From: Symbiodinium sp. CCMP2592
Taxonomy: Eukaryota > Sar > Dinophyceae > Suessiales > Symbiodiniaceae
Reading direction: 5' to 3'
NCBI GenBank assembly: GCA_905221615.1
Contig: CAJNDT010006124.1
Coordinates: 1,215,920-1,279,919 of the forward strand
DNA: 64,000 nt
Part shown: one piece after another, positions 44,946 to 55,163 of the stretch
Layout of the letters: each line of letters opens with the position of its first letter
Numbering within the stretch: the stretch's first letter is position 1
Made by a program: the position numbers and the translations under genes
Notes under the pieces: generated by a model
What the model was told of the DNA's origin: nothing
Database searches by the model: none
What the model saw: the letters and a program-made list of their open reading frames with translations, nothing else

Positions 44946-45491
44946 TAAGGTCGAAGCCAAACCTGCAGTCTTGTATGCTATACACCCCAGACCCCCTTAT
45001 GGGTCCTTAACCATGCATGGACCATGGAACTCTAAACGCCAGCCCCCCCAAAAGCCCGAAAAGCCCGAAAAGCCCGAAAACCCCAAAATGCCACGAAAGC
45101 CCCAAAGCCCTTTACCACAGCACGAAAACCCGAAGCCAGCTTGGCCTAAACGGCCCCAAGCCCTGAACTTTCCGACGACATTCTCCGGCAGGCCAGACGT
45201 TTGGGGGGATGTGGTGGTATCATTAATTAGTTGCGGTTAGCACTATAGTTCCTTGTCGTCAAGCTAGGAGAACTCTCTGTGTGTGTGTTTTTGTGTGTAT
45301 CTGTACCGAACGATACATGCGCCATGCATACATGTGCTTTGGGCTTTCTCTCGGGTTCGCAGCATTGCACGCATTATGTTTGAACTGAGGTTATGTCTAG
45401 CCATCCGCCTATCTCTTTGCAATATTTGCAGCAGAAGACAAATCCCGAGTCCTCATATGTAGCTTAAACCCGAAACGACAAAGCCCGGTAG

Positions 45492-45572
45492 GAGACTGCT
45501 GAAGCGCCTGCGGTACCTCGGGCAAAGGCTCTTCCCAAAGCCATGTCGGCCGCCCTCGCACGGCATTTCGGG
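45492..45572 (+). other. Candidate exon (27 codons)
   Basis: GTAG|GAG acceptor and GGG|GTTTCG donor, phase 0/0, reading ETAEAPAVPRAKALPKAMSA then ALARHFG. GC-rich and unlike its surroundings. Confidence 0.45.
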
Positions 45573-46004
45573 GTTTCGCGATCTGCAGGGGGGCTAGTTT
45601 AAGGAAAGGGTGGTATCTAAGGTCATCTCAGGTTACGGCATTGGGGTTGCAAGCTCCATTGCCTTAAGGCTTTAGGATTTCGGGCTTTGGGGGTTTTCGG
45701 TTCTAGGGTCTGGGGGGGTCAGGTTTTCAGAGCGCCTCAGGGCATGAAAGTTTCGACTGAGAAAGCACATCCAGACCACGTTCGGAGACACTGATTGTCT
45801 TTGTTTGCAGTATGAAATACTGCTGAATCGAAACCGCAAGCCCTGACGAGCTGCAGCGATCCCTCCGAAACCATCGTAGTTCTTAATTATTGCGTTGAAA
45901 CGCATCAGACATCCACTTCCACTGCTTGACTTCTAGATTAGATCTGGGTTCCGGATTGAGCTTTAGGGCTTAGGGCCTTCAGCGTTTAGAGTCTAGATTC
46001 CCAG

Positions 46005-46067
46005 CAGTCGCATAAGCAAAGTCCGTTCCAAAGCCTTGGGAAGCTCAACAGCCAGGTGATGACGAAG
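46005..46067 (+). other. Candidate exon (21 codons)
   Basis: CCCAG acceptor and AAG|GTAAAC donor, phase 0/0, reading QSHKQSPFQSLGKLNSQVMT plus Lys. Confidence 0.4.
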
Positions 46068-46309
46068 GTAAACTTCGTCGCTGGCAGGCGGACATGTTCC
46101 AAATGCCGTTGGTAATACAAACAAAACTCCTTTGAGAAATACTAGAAGAAGAACAATCACTATAATGCTAGCAATAAACGCTAAACCCTAAACTCTAAAC
46201 TCTCTAATATTAATAACAACGAGCCAAAGTTTCCTTTGCTATCGGGCTTAGGGGCTCTAAGCCCACTTATCGTAGCCTAAGCCATCGAGCTGTAGGGTTG
46301 TAGGGTTTA

Positions 46310-46435
46310 CCTTAGAAGCTGCCCCCACCCTGTAATAGTGGTATAATAGGAATATAATAGGGCCCTAATATACTATTAATATAATCCTTATGGTCACTAT
46401 TACAGGGTGGGGGCAGCTTCTAAGGTTTACCTGGG
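46310..46435. repeat. Inverted-repeat element, family CCTTAGAAGCTGCCCCCACC
   Basis: Arms of about 28 bp (CCTTAGAAGCTGCCCCCACC onward) are perfect inverses. The flanks read TTTA on both sides, a possible 4-bp duplication. Second copy at 54730. Confidence 0.9.
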
Positions 46436-46464
46436 ATCCCAAAACCCTACCGTTGTGGGGCTTA

Positions 46465-46559
46465 CCCATCGGCTCCATAGTAGTTCCATTCTGGGATTAC
46501 CTTGTAGGATTGAAAAGATGAACCCCAAAAAGAAAAGGAACTACTATGGAGCCTATGGG
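46465..46559. repeat. Nested inverted-repeat element, family CCCATAGGC
   Basis: CCCATCGGCTCCATAGTAGT pairs with ACTACTATGGAGCCTATGGG, TA on both sides. Confidence 0.85.
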
Positions 46560-46600
46560 TAAGACCCTCTAATTAAGGGGTCATAACTCATAACCTACTA

Positions 46601-46701
46601 CGGCTGATGATCTAAATCCTGCATTACCTGAAGGACCCTAAACTATGGGGATTCAGGTATATACATGATTATGGGTAATGTAGGATTTATATCATCAACC
46701 G
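46601..46701. repeat. Nested inverted-repeat element, family CGGTTGATGATATAAATCC
   Basis: CGGCTGATGATCTAAATCCT pairs with AGGATTTATATCATCAACCG, TA on both sides. Confidence 0.85.
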
Positions 46702-47100
46702 TATTTCTACTTGTAGGAATTTCGTTCAGGCCAAGCCCAGACAGACCCTCGATATACCGCTTGGGCGAGGCACCGCCCCAAACCCTCAGTCCTCAGACCC
46801 AAACTGGGAACTCCTATATAATGTAGGGGCCTAAAAAGAGCAGGGTTCCTTTAAAGGGGTCTATAAGGGTTACTATAAGGGACACTATAAGGCTACTATA
46901 GTATCGGGTCCTGAAGAATTACCTATACTATTTTGGAGGTTCCTTGTTATATTTAAGGGCCCCCAAACCCCATTCTAATTATGAGGGCCCCTATATTAGG
47001 CCCGCAACCACCAAACCCTAAACCCTGAACACCCAAACTCTCAGTCCCTCGACCTGGCACTTGCAACACCCTAAACCCAAACTCTAGACCCTAAAATCCA

Positions 47101-47200
47101 GAGACTCCAATACCCTTAATTCAGGAATATTCATTAAATCATATTAGGGATCCTACTATAATTTAAGGTATACTCCTTAATTAAGGGATATTGGAGTCTC
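47101..47200. repeat. Inverted-repeat element, family GACTCCAATATCCC
   Basis: GAGACTCCAATACCCTTAAT pairs with ATTAAGGGATATTGGAGTCT. Confidence 0.85.
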
Positions 47201-47336
47201 TTCGAAACGCCAGAACAAAGAACCTTACAGAATCCAGTAAAACCACCTGAAAACCCTTCTAAGGCCCAAAACCTCCTGATCCCCCAAGCCCTCACCCCTA
47301 AGGCCCCTAAGCACTCTAAACCCTATGACACGCTTC

Positions 47337-47456
47337 CCCAGACCCCCGAAAGGATCTCGAAAGTGGATCCCCGAATATGGGGCCCTATACTACTAAGGGT
47401 ACTAAATAGGAACCCCCATTAAGGGATCTACTTTTTGGATTTGTTGGGGGTCTGGG
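47337..47456. repeat. Inverted-repeat element, family CCCAGACCCCC...GGATCC
   Basis: CCCCAGACCCCCGAAAGGATC pairs imperfectly with GGATTTGTTGGGGGTCTGGG. A related copy is at 56327. Confidence 0.7.
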
Positions 47457-47979
47457 TCTAGGACCCTGGTCCACGTTACAGAAACCTGTAAGAACCCAAC
47501 ACCCTTGCACTTCTTACATACATCCTAGAAGCCCCTAACCCCAAACCGTTGAACCCTTGAAGGAACGCTCACCCCTTAAATCTGACCCTAAATCCCCTGA
47601 AACCGAAACCCTAAACCCGCTAAATCCTATAAACCGTTACACCCCCCCCAAAAAACACTAAATTTTACCCTAAACCCCCCAACTGCTTGCAGGAAGGGCA
47701 GCCTGAGCCTCGCATTTCGGGGGGGGGGGGGGAATCGGAAGGCTTCAGGATTTCTCATACAATGCGAACCGTTTAAGGATTCCTTTAAGGCTTCCTATAT
47801 GGGATCCATAAGTGTGCCATAATGGGTTTGGGGTTTGAGGCTTGGGGTTTTGGGGTTGGGCATGAGTGCGGGTGCGCGGATGTTCCTAAAGCCTACGGTC
47901 CTTATTCTTTTCGCCTTTTTGTTTCCGATGAACAGTGATAGGCATGTTTAGAAGATCCAGGTTCTGTATATAGTCATAT

Positions 47980-48060
47980 ACATACCCATGTATGTATATA
48001 TATATATTATATATATATATATATATATGTTTATGTATATATGTATATATGTATACACAA
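47980..48060. repeat. AT/ATGT microsatellite
   Basis: GTATATATATATAT runs with ATGT variants. Confidence 0.85.
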
Positions 48061-48132
48061 GGACTGCTACTAGAAAGCAAAACCGAGTTCAGTGTTTAGG
48101 GGCTTCGAGCCGCTTCATTTAATCAAGCCCGC

Positions 48133-48466
48133 ATGACTATGTCCGAATGGACAGGAAAGCCGTTCCCCAGTAGACGCTTAAGGATAGTTCAGGGTCCCCG
48201 TTGTCGACGGGTCAGCACCGCAGTACGGATTATTCTCACGTTTGAGGATGCAGCATCATTGTTAACTTGACGTGATTGGGATGCGCGACAGTGCAAACCC
48301 TCATTTAACAAATACCAGCACTACTCCTCATGCTGTAAACATAGTGTATTACACCCCAAATCCTGGTTCCTATGATGAAGGCCCCTCTGTTAACCTCTTA
48401 GCCGCTGTTAGCCTGTTTGCCTTACATGACGCCCGCGACCGTTCATTTGTTTTAGTCGGCTCGTAA
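48133..48466 (+). pseudogene. Two abutting short open frames of unusual, repeat-free composition; possible endogenised foreign gene remnant
   Basis: A 45-codon frame (48133-48270, starts MTMSEWTGKPFP) is followed after one base by a 64-codon frame in the next phase (48272-48466; NIVYYTPNPGSYDEGPSVNL). It ends at a stop after FVLVGS. The segment lacks CCCTAAA words, uses T- and A-ending codons, and is open without splice sites. It therefore reads like a compact gene with one frameshift, not like host exons. Such islands can come from RNA-virus-like or bacterial sources. I cannot assign a family from the sequence, and chance open frames are possible. Confidence 0.3.
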
Positions 48467-48934
48467 ACACTTGGGCCAGGAAGTGGTGACGGGTGAGGGC
48501 AGTATGACAGTAGTCAGGGCAACATTATAGGGCCCTCAGCAACTTGTAACAATGTTCCTTGGGATCCTGAATAATTGCGGTTTTCATAGTAAAGCACAGT
48601 ATAGCATAGCGCAAGAAACCCGTAAACCCTCTGATTACCAGAGCACTGTTTCAGTCTGTCCTGAGCTCTACCTGGAGTAACCAATGTACGTTTGAACAGG
48701 ATAATGGTCCTAAAAACAAGTTAGTTGCACTTTGCAAGGGTACTGTGATTAATTACTCTCGGTAAAGCCGGGAGAATCCTAATGGAACCCTTAAAGGGGC
48801 CCTAATCCCTAAACCCTATTGCATCCGTAACGAAGAACTCTTGCAAGAGCCCTTGAAAGAACCCTAAACCCTAAACCCTGCCAGCAAAGCCTCGGCCGGA
48901 ACCGATGATCGTAACCGTAAACCCTAAACTCTTC

Positions 48935-49035
48935 CGGTTGATGATATAAATCCTGCCTTACCTTAAGGACCCTTAAGTGTGGGAATTATGGTATATTCCT
49001 TTTCAAGGGTGATGCAGGATTTATACCATCAACGG
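48935..49035. repeat. Inverted-repeat element, family CGGTTGATGATATAAATCC
   Basis: CGGTTGATGATATAAATCCT pairs with AGGATTTATACCATCAACGG. Confidence 0.85.
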
Positions 49036-49445
49036 TATAGCAAGCTTTTAAAAGAACCCGTTTCAGCAAAGGATCTCTTAAAACGGATCCCTTTAAGGGA
49101 TCCCTTCAAATCTGAAGGTGCCTTAAACAAATTAGAAGAGCCCCTCAAAGGAAACCTTAAACCCTAAATCCTTAAATCAGCCCTTTCAAGGAAACCCTAA
49201 ACTCCTAACTTTCAGCCCTTAGCCTTGGAAGAGCCCTTTAAAGGAAACCGTATACTTCAAACCCTTAAATGCTAACACTGGTCTAGAGCCCTACAGTACC
49301 CTTTAAAAGAAACCCCGAAACCCTAGCTTCCTTTAAAAGGAACGCCCAAACCCTAAACCCTTAAAGGAGCTCTTGAAAGGAGCCCTTAAAGCCTCAACCC
49401 TAAGCCTTAAACCCTCAGAAGAGCCCTTTAAATGGAAGCCCGGTA

Positions 49446-49564
49446 CTTGGAGGTTCAAAGGACTTAGTAACTAGAGTTATAAACAAGTATCTATACTTAT
49501 AATTACTTATAACCCCAGTTAAGGTACTTATAACTGTACATACTAAGTCCCATGAACCTCCAAG
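49446..49564. repeat. Inverted-repeat element, family CTTGGAGG
   Basis: CTTGGAGGTTCAAAGGACTT and AAGTCCCATGAACCTCCAAG, TA duplicated on both sides. Confidence 0.85.
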
Positions 49565-49797
49565 TAAACCCTAAACCCTTAAAGGGAAGCCCATCATAGA
49601 GCCCTATAGTACCCTTAAGGAGCCCCAAAACCCTAGCTATGAACGTCCAAGTAGAGAACCCTAATCCCTAATCCCTGATAGATCCCGATAGTACCCTTAT
49701 GGATCCCTTTAAAGGAACCCTTATAAATCCCGAAATCCCTAAACCCTCCGAAGAGCCCTTTAAAGGAAGCCCGGTAGAGAACAAGTAGACCCTCAAC

Positions 49798-49975
49798 CCT
49801 AAACCCTATAGATCCCTTTAAGGAGCCCTATAGATCCCTTTAAGGAACCCTATAGATCCCTTTAAGGGAACCCTATAGATCCCTTTAAGGACCCCTATAG
49901 ATCCCTTTAAGGACCCCTATAGATCCCTTTAAGGAACCCTATAGATCCCTGTAAGGAGCCCTTTAAAGGAAGCCC
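49798..49975. repeat. CCCTATAGATCCCTTTAAGGA minisatellite
   Basis: Eight consecutive copies of a 21-23-bp unit differing mainly in the number of A and C at the junction. Single copies of the same phrase occur at 37700 and 39610. Confidence 0.9.
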
Positions 49976-50255
49976 GGTAGAGAACCCAGGCCTGGCGGTC
50001 AGCTCGGGCGTTGACGGCACGGGCCTTGGGTTGAACTCCAGTCTGGCAGGTCCTTTCTCTACGGTTTTTTAGGGTTCATGTAGGGGTTTTGGGTTTAGGG
50101 AATCTATAGGGGTTTAGAGGTTTAGGAGTTTAGGATTTATAGTAACTGGATTTTGGATTTTAAGCTTGAGGATACGGTTCGATGTCAATGCTTACAGGGT
50201 CCAGACTTTCGGCATCGCCGCCGGCGGTTTTGTCTGTCTAAGCGCGAGCGCGCGA

Positions 50256-50257
50256 GC

Positions 50258-50312
<55 letters not shown>
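50256..50312. repeat. GT microsatellite
   Basis: About 27 GT units, 75 bp upstream of the RCC1-like gene's ATG. Frames through it (poly-Cys/Val or Thr/His) are not genes. Confidence 0.9.
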
Positions 50313-50314
<2 letters not shown>

Positions 50315-50385
50315 TGTTTGCACTTGATGCTCGGCATATATGGCTACTTTGCATGCAGTGGATGTGTTTGGCCCAAGCAAGTACC

Positions 50386-51966
50386 ATGTCGATCACTGTT
50401 GAGGTTGGCCTGCTCAGCGGCAGGACTGCTTCTGTGACAGTAGACTTGGATGACACTTAGGCGTACTTAGAAATATTTTTTTAATTTTTTGGTTATTATA
50501 ATCCCTAAGATACAGCTAAAATCTTAATTTTTGCTAGGGTTATAAGTTCAGTATAGGACAAGGTGGCAGCATTGAAAACTCGCGCAGAGTCGCTCCTCGG
50601 AGTTGGGACAGGGCGACTGCTCGACTCATCCGGGGGCCTTCTCGATGCAAACGTGCAAATCAAGACTATCAGCTTGCAGAATGGTGATTCGCTGACATTG
50701 CATGTGAGCAGAGTTCAGGCCTGTGGCAATAAGTCCTCTGTGGCCGCCATTCTTAGTGATGGAACTGTTGCGACGTGGGGTGCTTCCGACTGTGGTGGTG
50801 ACAGTAGTTATGTGCGGGCTCAGCTGAAGAATGTGCAGCAGATCCAGGCCTCTGGCAAGGCTTTTGCTGCAATTCTTGGCGATGGATCTGTCGTGACCTG
50901 GGGTCATGAGGCCAAGGGTGGTGACAGTAGTGCCGTGCAGCCTCAGCTGAAGAATGTACAGCAGGTCCAAGCCACTGAACACGCTTTCGCTGCGATTCTT
51001 GGCAACGGATCCGTCGTGACCTGGGGCGACAGATTGTTCGATGGTATAGGTGGTACCTGGCGCCGGGATCAGCTCAAAAATGTGCAACACATTCAAGCCA
51101 CAGCGTGCGCTTTTGCGGCCATTCTTGCTGATGGACTTGTGGTAACCTGGGGACTTTCTAGTTATGGTGGCGATAGCAGTGCTGTGCAGGATCAGCTGAA
51201 GAATGTGCAGCAGATCCAATCTTCTTACCATGCTTTTGCTGCCATCTTGAGCGATGGATCCGTCGTGACCTGGGGTGATGCTGGCTGCGGCGGAGACAGT
51301 AGTTCTGTGCAGGATCAGCTGAAGAATGTCGAGCAGATCCAAGCTAATGACTTCGCGTTTGCTGCCATTCTTGCTGATGGATCTGTCGTAACTTGGGGTC
51401 GTGCGGACGATGGCGGAGACAGTAGTGCCGTGCAGGCTCAGCTAACGAATGTACGACAGATCCAAGCCTCCCGCCATGCCTTTGCTGCTCTTCTGGGCAC
51501 TGGATCTCTCGTGACCTGGGGCCGTTTTGGCTACGGGGCTGCTGCTGTGCGGGATCTAGTGAATCCACTGGAGAATGTGCAGCAGATCCAAGCCACTGAC
51601 TTTGCCTTTGCTGCGATTCTTGCCAATGGATCCGTAGTGACTTGGGGTGATGCTCGCTATGGAGGCGACAGTAGTGCTATTCAGGGTCGGCTGAACAGTG
51701 TGCAGCAGATCCAAGCCTCTTCCAGTGCTTTTGCGGCCATTCTTGGTGACGGATCCGTGGCTACCTGGGGTAATGCTACCAGTGGTGGTGCAAGCAGCAA
51801 TGTGCAAGATCAGTTGAAGAATGTGCAGCAGATCCAAGCGTCTTCCAATGCATTTGCTGCCACTACTGCTGATGGATCTGTCGTGACCTGGGGTTCTGAT
51901 CTTGGCGAGGTTTTGGGCAGACCATCAGCACGACGGGCACAACCGGAGTTCTGTGTTTGTGTTTGA
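50386..51966 (+). CDS. Ubiquitin-like plus RCC1-like repeat protein, copy 2 (491 aa), one element-derived intron
   Basis: Exons 50386-50451 and 50557-51966. The first exon (MSITVEVGLLSGRTASVTVD) and the start of the second (DKVAALKTRAESLLGV) together make the same ubiquitin-like domain as the gene at 15365. Joining at a GA donor and an AG|G acceptor gives identical domain length with no frame change. Ten RCC1-like repeats of about 45-50 residues follow (FAAILxDGSVVTWGDA, then GGDSSAVQDQLKNVQQIQAS), predicting a beta-propeller. No HECT or other catalytic domain is present. The last repeat is followed by a short unrelated tail (LGRPSARRAQPEFCVCV). The intron is the 101-bp element plus one copy of its target duplication. 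Function is unknown; by family, protein binding or exchange-factor activity is possible. Confidence 0.88.
50452..50560. mobile_element. 101-bp introner-type element with GACA duplication inside a coding exon
   Basis: The element 50456-50556 starts CTTAGGCGTACTTAGAAATA and ends GTTCAGTATAG. GACA stands on both sides (50452-50455 and 50557-50560). The ends are imperfect inverted repeats (ACTTA-A in both arms). The element brings an in-frame TAG at 50458, so the gene works only if it is spliced out. Using the duplicated GACA, intron 50452-50556 has GA...AG borders and leaves GAT|GAC AAG GTG. Confidence 0.88.
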
Positions 51967-52109
51967 GCTCTATTGGCCGTCCGTGGGTTTCAGCAGGTCA
52001 ACCGTCACCTGCCTGCAACGTTGCCACGCCCGTATCCTGCAGTTGCAAAGTACGTCGGTGTGCTGGGCAAAAATTCTGCAGTGCCTCTGTTTTACAAGCA
52101 TGCACTCAT

Positions 52110-52219
52110 GGGTGGTTGTCAAAATTATGATCCTTTTTTGGGTCCCTAGTATAGTACGGCACCTAGTATTTAGGGTACCCAAAAAAAGGACCATAATTTT
52201 GAAATTTTGACAACCACCC
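52110..52219. repeat. Inverted-repeat element, family GGGTRGTTGTCAAAAT
   Basis: GGGTGGTTGTCAAAATTATG pairs with CATAATTTTG...TTTTGACAACCACCC; 10 bp near the right arm are duplicated. Confidence 0.85.
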
Positions 52220-52628
52220 ATATAGGTGCCAGAAAGACCACTAATGCTGTTCCTCATTGTTCTCACTGCAGCAACAGATAATCACTGTCGCCATGCCACG
52301 GTGCCAGGGACCGGGGCATGTGCACAGACGGAGATCTAGATGGATAGATAGAGAAGGAGGAGGAGGCAAGGAAGGTAAGTACTAGTAGGTAGGTCTGCCT
52401 ATCGTCATTAACACCGTCGTCATCACCATCATCGGCAGCATCATCATCTTCATCTTGAACATAACCATCATCGTCTCGCAGTCATCATTATCATCATCGG
52501 CATCATCATCACCACCACAACCATCATCATCACCATCTACGCAGAACCAAACGTGCTTCAGCATCCTGAGCCTTAAACTCTCAACCCTGGCAGGGTCTGT
52601 GTCGTGTCGCCGAGGAAAGGAGTTCCTG

Positions 52629-52767
52629 GCTGATTGTGGGACTTAGTAAGTAAGAACATAGGTACCTTAACTGGGGTTTAGGGTTTAGGGTTTAGGGTTA
52701 TAAGTAATTACAAGTGTTTGTTTACCTTGTTTATAACCCCAGATACTAAGTCCCATGATCCTTTAAG
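52629..52767. repeat. CTTGGAGG-family element with internal TTTAGGG tract
   Basis: The GGGACTTAGTAAG and CTAAGTCCCATGATCCTTTAAG arms are family-typical. The interior has three to four TTTAGGG units between ACTGGGG and TTATAAG that other copies lack. The outermost left arm is lost. Confidence 0.8.
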
Positions 52768-52969
52768 TAAACCCTCAACCGAGCGCCACAAAGTCGGTGC
52801 AGTTCTATCTTCTACCTTGGGGTCGAGAAGGTTTTTTGGGGGGTTCTAGGTGGTGTTTACATGGTTTTTCACGCGAGTTCAGGGAAAATATGGCAGTCCG
52901 TAAAACTGCTTCCTATTGTAGTCGGTTGTTTCATAGTACTGTACAATGTACCCCCGAAACTCTGCTCTA

Positions 52970-53080
52970 CGGTTGATGATGTAAATCCTGCATTACTGCA
53001 TTACCTTGAGGACCCAAAACTAGGGGAACTATGGTAGATGACCCCTATTATGGGTAGTGCAGGATTTACATCACCAACCG
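52970..53080. repeat. Inverted-repeat element, family CGGTTGATGATATAAATCC
   Basis: CGGTTGATGATGTAAATCCT pairs with AGGATTTACATCACCAACCG; TA on both sides; GCATTACT is locally duplicated in the left arm. Confidence 0.85.
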
Positions 53081-53154
53081 TAGTGCTCAAGGCCCCTGCA
53101 TGAAACCTGCAGAGCCGCAACTTAGGGCCTTGTAGACGCTCCCCGATGACTTCC

Positions 53155-53240
53155 CAGAGACTCCGATATCCGTTAACTAAGAAACATTACTAAAATTTAA
53201 GTAGGATCCCTAGTATGGTTTAAGCAATATTCCTTAGTTC
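53155..53240. repeat. Degraded GACTCCAATATCCC-family element
   Basis: GAGACTCCGATATCCGTTAA on the left and ATATTCCTTAGTTCAGGCAT on the right; the right end has lost GGAGTC. Confidence 0.6.
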
Positions 53241-53507
53241 AGGCATAGTCCATCGTACTTGTCGAAGCCTTGCACCCACGATCCAGGCCCTCAGCCTGCG
53301 ACCCCAAAACTACCCTCTCTTCTCACCACATACCACCTATCAAGTGCAACACGCCCTCTATGAAGGGGGCCCAGAACGGTTCTGGTATACCCTTCTTTAG
53401 GGCAGCTTGGACCCTAAACCCCTGGGAGTCTACACACACGTTGATGTACACTGACTACCCTGAGGTTAGCCCCCACATCCAAAACTCTAAACGCGGCGGT
53501 AAGCCTA

Positions 53508-53619
53508 CTTGGAGGATCATGGGACCTAGTAAGTAAGGTTACAAGTATCTTAATTGGGGTTATAAGTAATTATCAGTATGGTTACCTTATTTATAACCCG
53601 AGTCCCATGAACCTCCAAG
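53508..53619. repeat. Inverted-repeat element, family CTTGGAGG
   Basis: CTTGGAGGATCATGGGACCT and GTCCCATGAACCTCCAAG, TA on both sides. Confidence 0.85.
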
Positions 53620-54226
53620 TACGGTCACATTTTTGCTTAGGTCAGGGCCAGAGTCTTGGTTGGTTCTAGATGTTTCAAGTTCGGAGGTAGGGTTGCCTGT
53701 TTTGCTCCAATATCGGATGCTCTGTTCTGTTGTTCCTTGTTTGGGGACCGTTTTAAATTCCTTGGCGCGTACTTATATACCTTTGAGCAGACCTTGACTA
53801 TGTCAATTTCCAACGATGCATGGGCTGTCTCTTAGCTTAGGACTCAACTTTCAGACACTGTTATCCAAAGCCTAAAGCCTGAGCCCTAAGAGCCGGTGGA
53901 CCCTCGAACTTAAAAGTTGAACCCAATCCCATAACTGGTCAACCCTTATCCTACACCGGAACAAGAGACCACCAAACACAAGCCCAGGTGCCGCACTCGG
54001 GGAGGCGTCTCTCACGAATTTTCTGCAGCAGCGGACTGTGTAGCAGCTTTGTTAGGGTTTTGTTGTTTTCCGCGTTCCTGTTTGCTGACCGGGTTGCCCA
54101 GAGGGCTGGAGTCTTACTAGGAAAACCCAGCAACAGTAATTCGGTGGTGAACGGCAGTCGTTTGTGCTCCTTGTTGCCACAATCAGGGCACTCGACGTTG
54201 CCAGGGTTTAAGTTTAAAACATGGGT

Positions 54227-54343
54227 ATAGGACCTAGGGTGGACCCTTATTCCCTTTTTTAGGGTTTAGGTTCCCTTATAAGTCCATTTAAACCCAAAAA
54301 GGCACCGTTTTCTCATTCCTAGGTTACTCTTGGATCTAGTAGG
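54227..54343. repeat. Repeat element, family CCCTTATTCCCTTTTTT
   Basis: GACCCTTATTCCCTTTTTTA and GGTTTAGGTTCCCTTATAAG, as at 25296 and 44462. Confidence 0.75.
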
Positions 54344-54729
54344 TTCAAGGATCGAGATCTGGGCTGTGGCATCTGCCTGGTGTGAACTTGGTAGAGGTTA
54401 CGAGGTTCTGGGCTGGCATCGGGGATTGCGGTCTTAACGCCCGGGTCTCGTCGTGCCTCGGCTTTTCGTACACGTAGGGTTTAAGGTTCCTTTATTCAGG
54501 GATATTGGAGTCTCCGGCTGAAGATCAGAACTAAGCTGACCCGCACCAAGCCCGGTCAGCCTAAACTATAAAGGTTAGCCTTGATCTTCAATGATTCAAG
54601 AGCATTAATATCCCTGTAAGGCGTACTTCCCCAACAATAGGCCCCGTAAAGCCATCTGAAAGAGACTTTTGAGGAGACTCCTGAAGTAAAGTGTTTCAAT
54701 CCCTTGGAGCCCAAACCTGAACGGAAATG

Positions 54730-54831
54730 CCTTAGAAGCTGCACCCACCCTGTAATCGTCACTATAAGGATTATATTAGGGCCCTATTATATTCCTATTA
54801 TACCACTATTACAGGGTGGGGGCAGCTTCTA
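54730..54831. repeat. Inverted-repeat element, family CCTTAGAAGCTGCCCCCACC
   Basis: CCTTAGAAGCTGCACCCACC pairs with GGGTGGGGGCAGCTTCTAAG. Reverse orientation relative to 46310. Confidence 0.9.
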
Positions 54832-54939
54832 AGAAATACCCCAAAAACCTAACCTCTCTTTCAGCGCCCTCAACCCACAAGCTCCCCAGGCCCAATCAGC
54901 AAATCCTAAACCTCAAAGCCGATATACTCAAGAACCCTA

Positions 54940-55059
54940 CTTGGAAGGGCAGGGGACCTGGTAATTAGGTTATAAGTAGGGTTATAATTGGGGTAACTCC
55001 ATTCAGGGTACTTATATCTCTACTTATAACCTACTTACTAAGTCCCCTGCCCTTCCAAG
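54940..55059. repeat. Inverted-repeat element, CTTGGAGG family, compensated-arm variant
   Basis: CTTGGAAGGGCAGGGGACCT pairs with AGTCCCCTGCCCTTCCAAG. Both arms carry the same substitutions relative to other copies, so the inverted pairing is preserved. TA flanks. Confidence 0.85.
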
Positions 55060-55163
55060 TAAACCCTAATCCCTAAACAAAAGAAGCAAAACTCACAAAA
55101 CCATAAGCCCCTCAAACCCCTTTCGCAAGAAAAGCCTAAAAGTCTCTCCTTTCTTTGCCAGGC

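Larger units (their letters stand above)
46436..46715. repeat. Composite: CCCCAAACCC-family element carrying two nested inverted-repeat elements
   Basis: The host element runs CCTGGGATCCCAAAACCCTA ... ACCCTCTAATTAAGG ... CATAACCTACTA. It is interrupted first by a CCCATAGGC-family element (46465-46559) and then by a CGGTTGATG-family element (46601-46701), each between TA dinucleotides. Confidence 0.75.
51967..53506. other. Repeat-rich DNA downstream of RCC1-like copy 2
   Basis: Besides the listed elements it has an ATC/CAT trinucleotide-rich tract at 52400-52540 and CCCTAA words. No coding island is convincing. Confidence 0.4.

Noticed and set aside
50626-51837. Minus-strand frames opposite RCC1-like copy 2
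   Set aside because: Shadow frames of the repeat protein.
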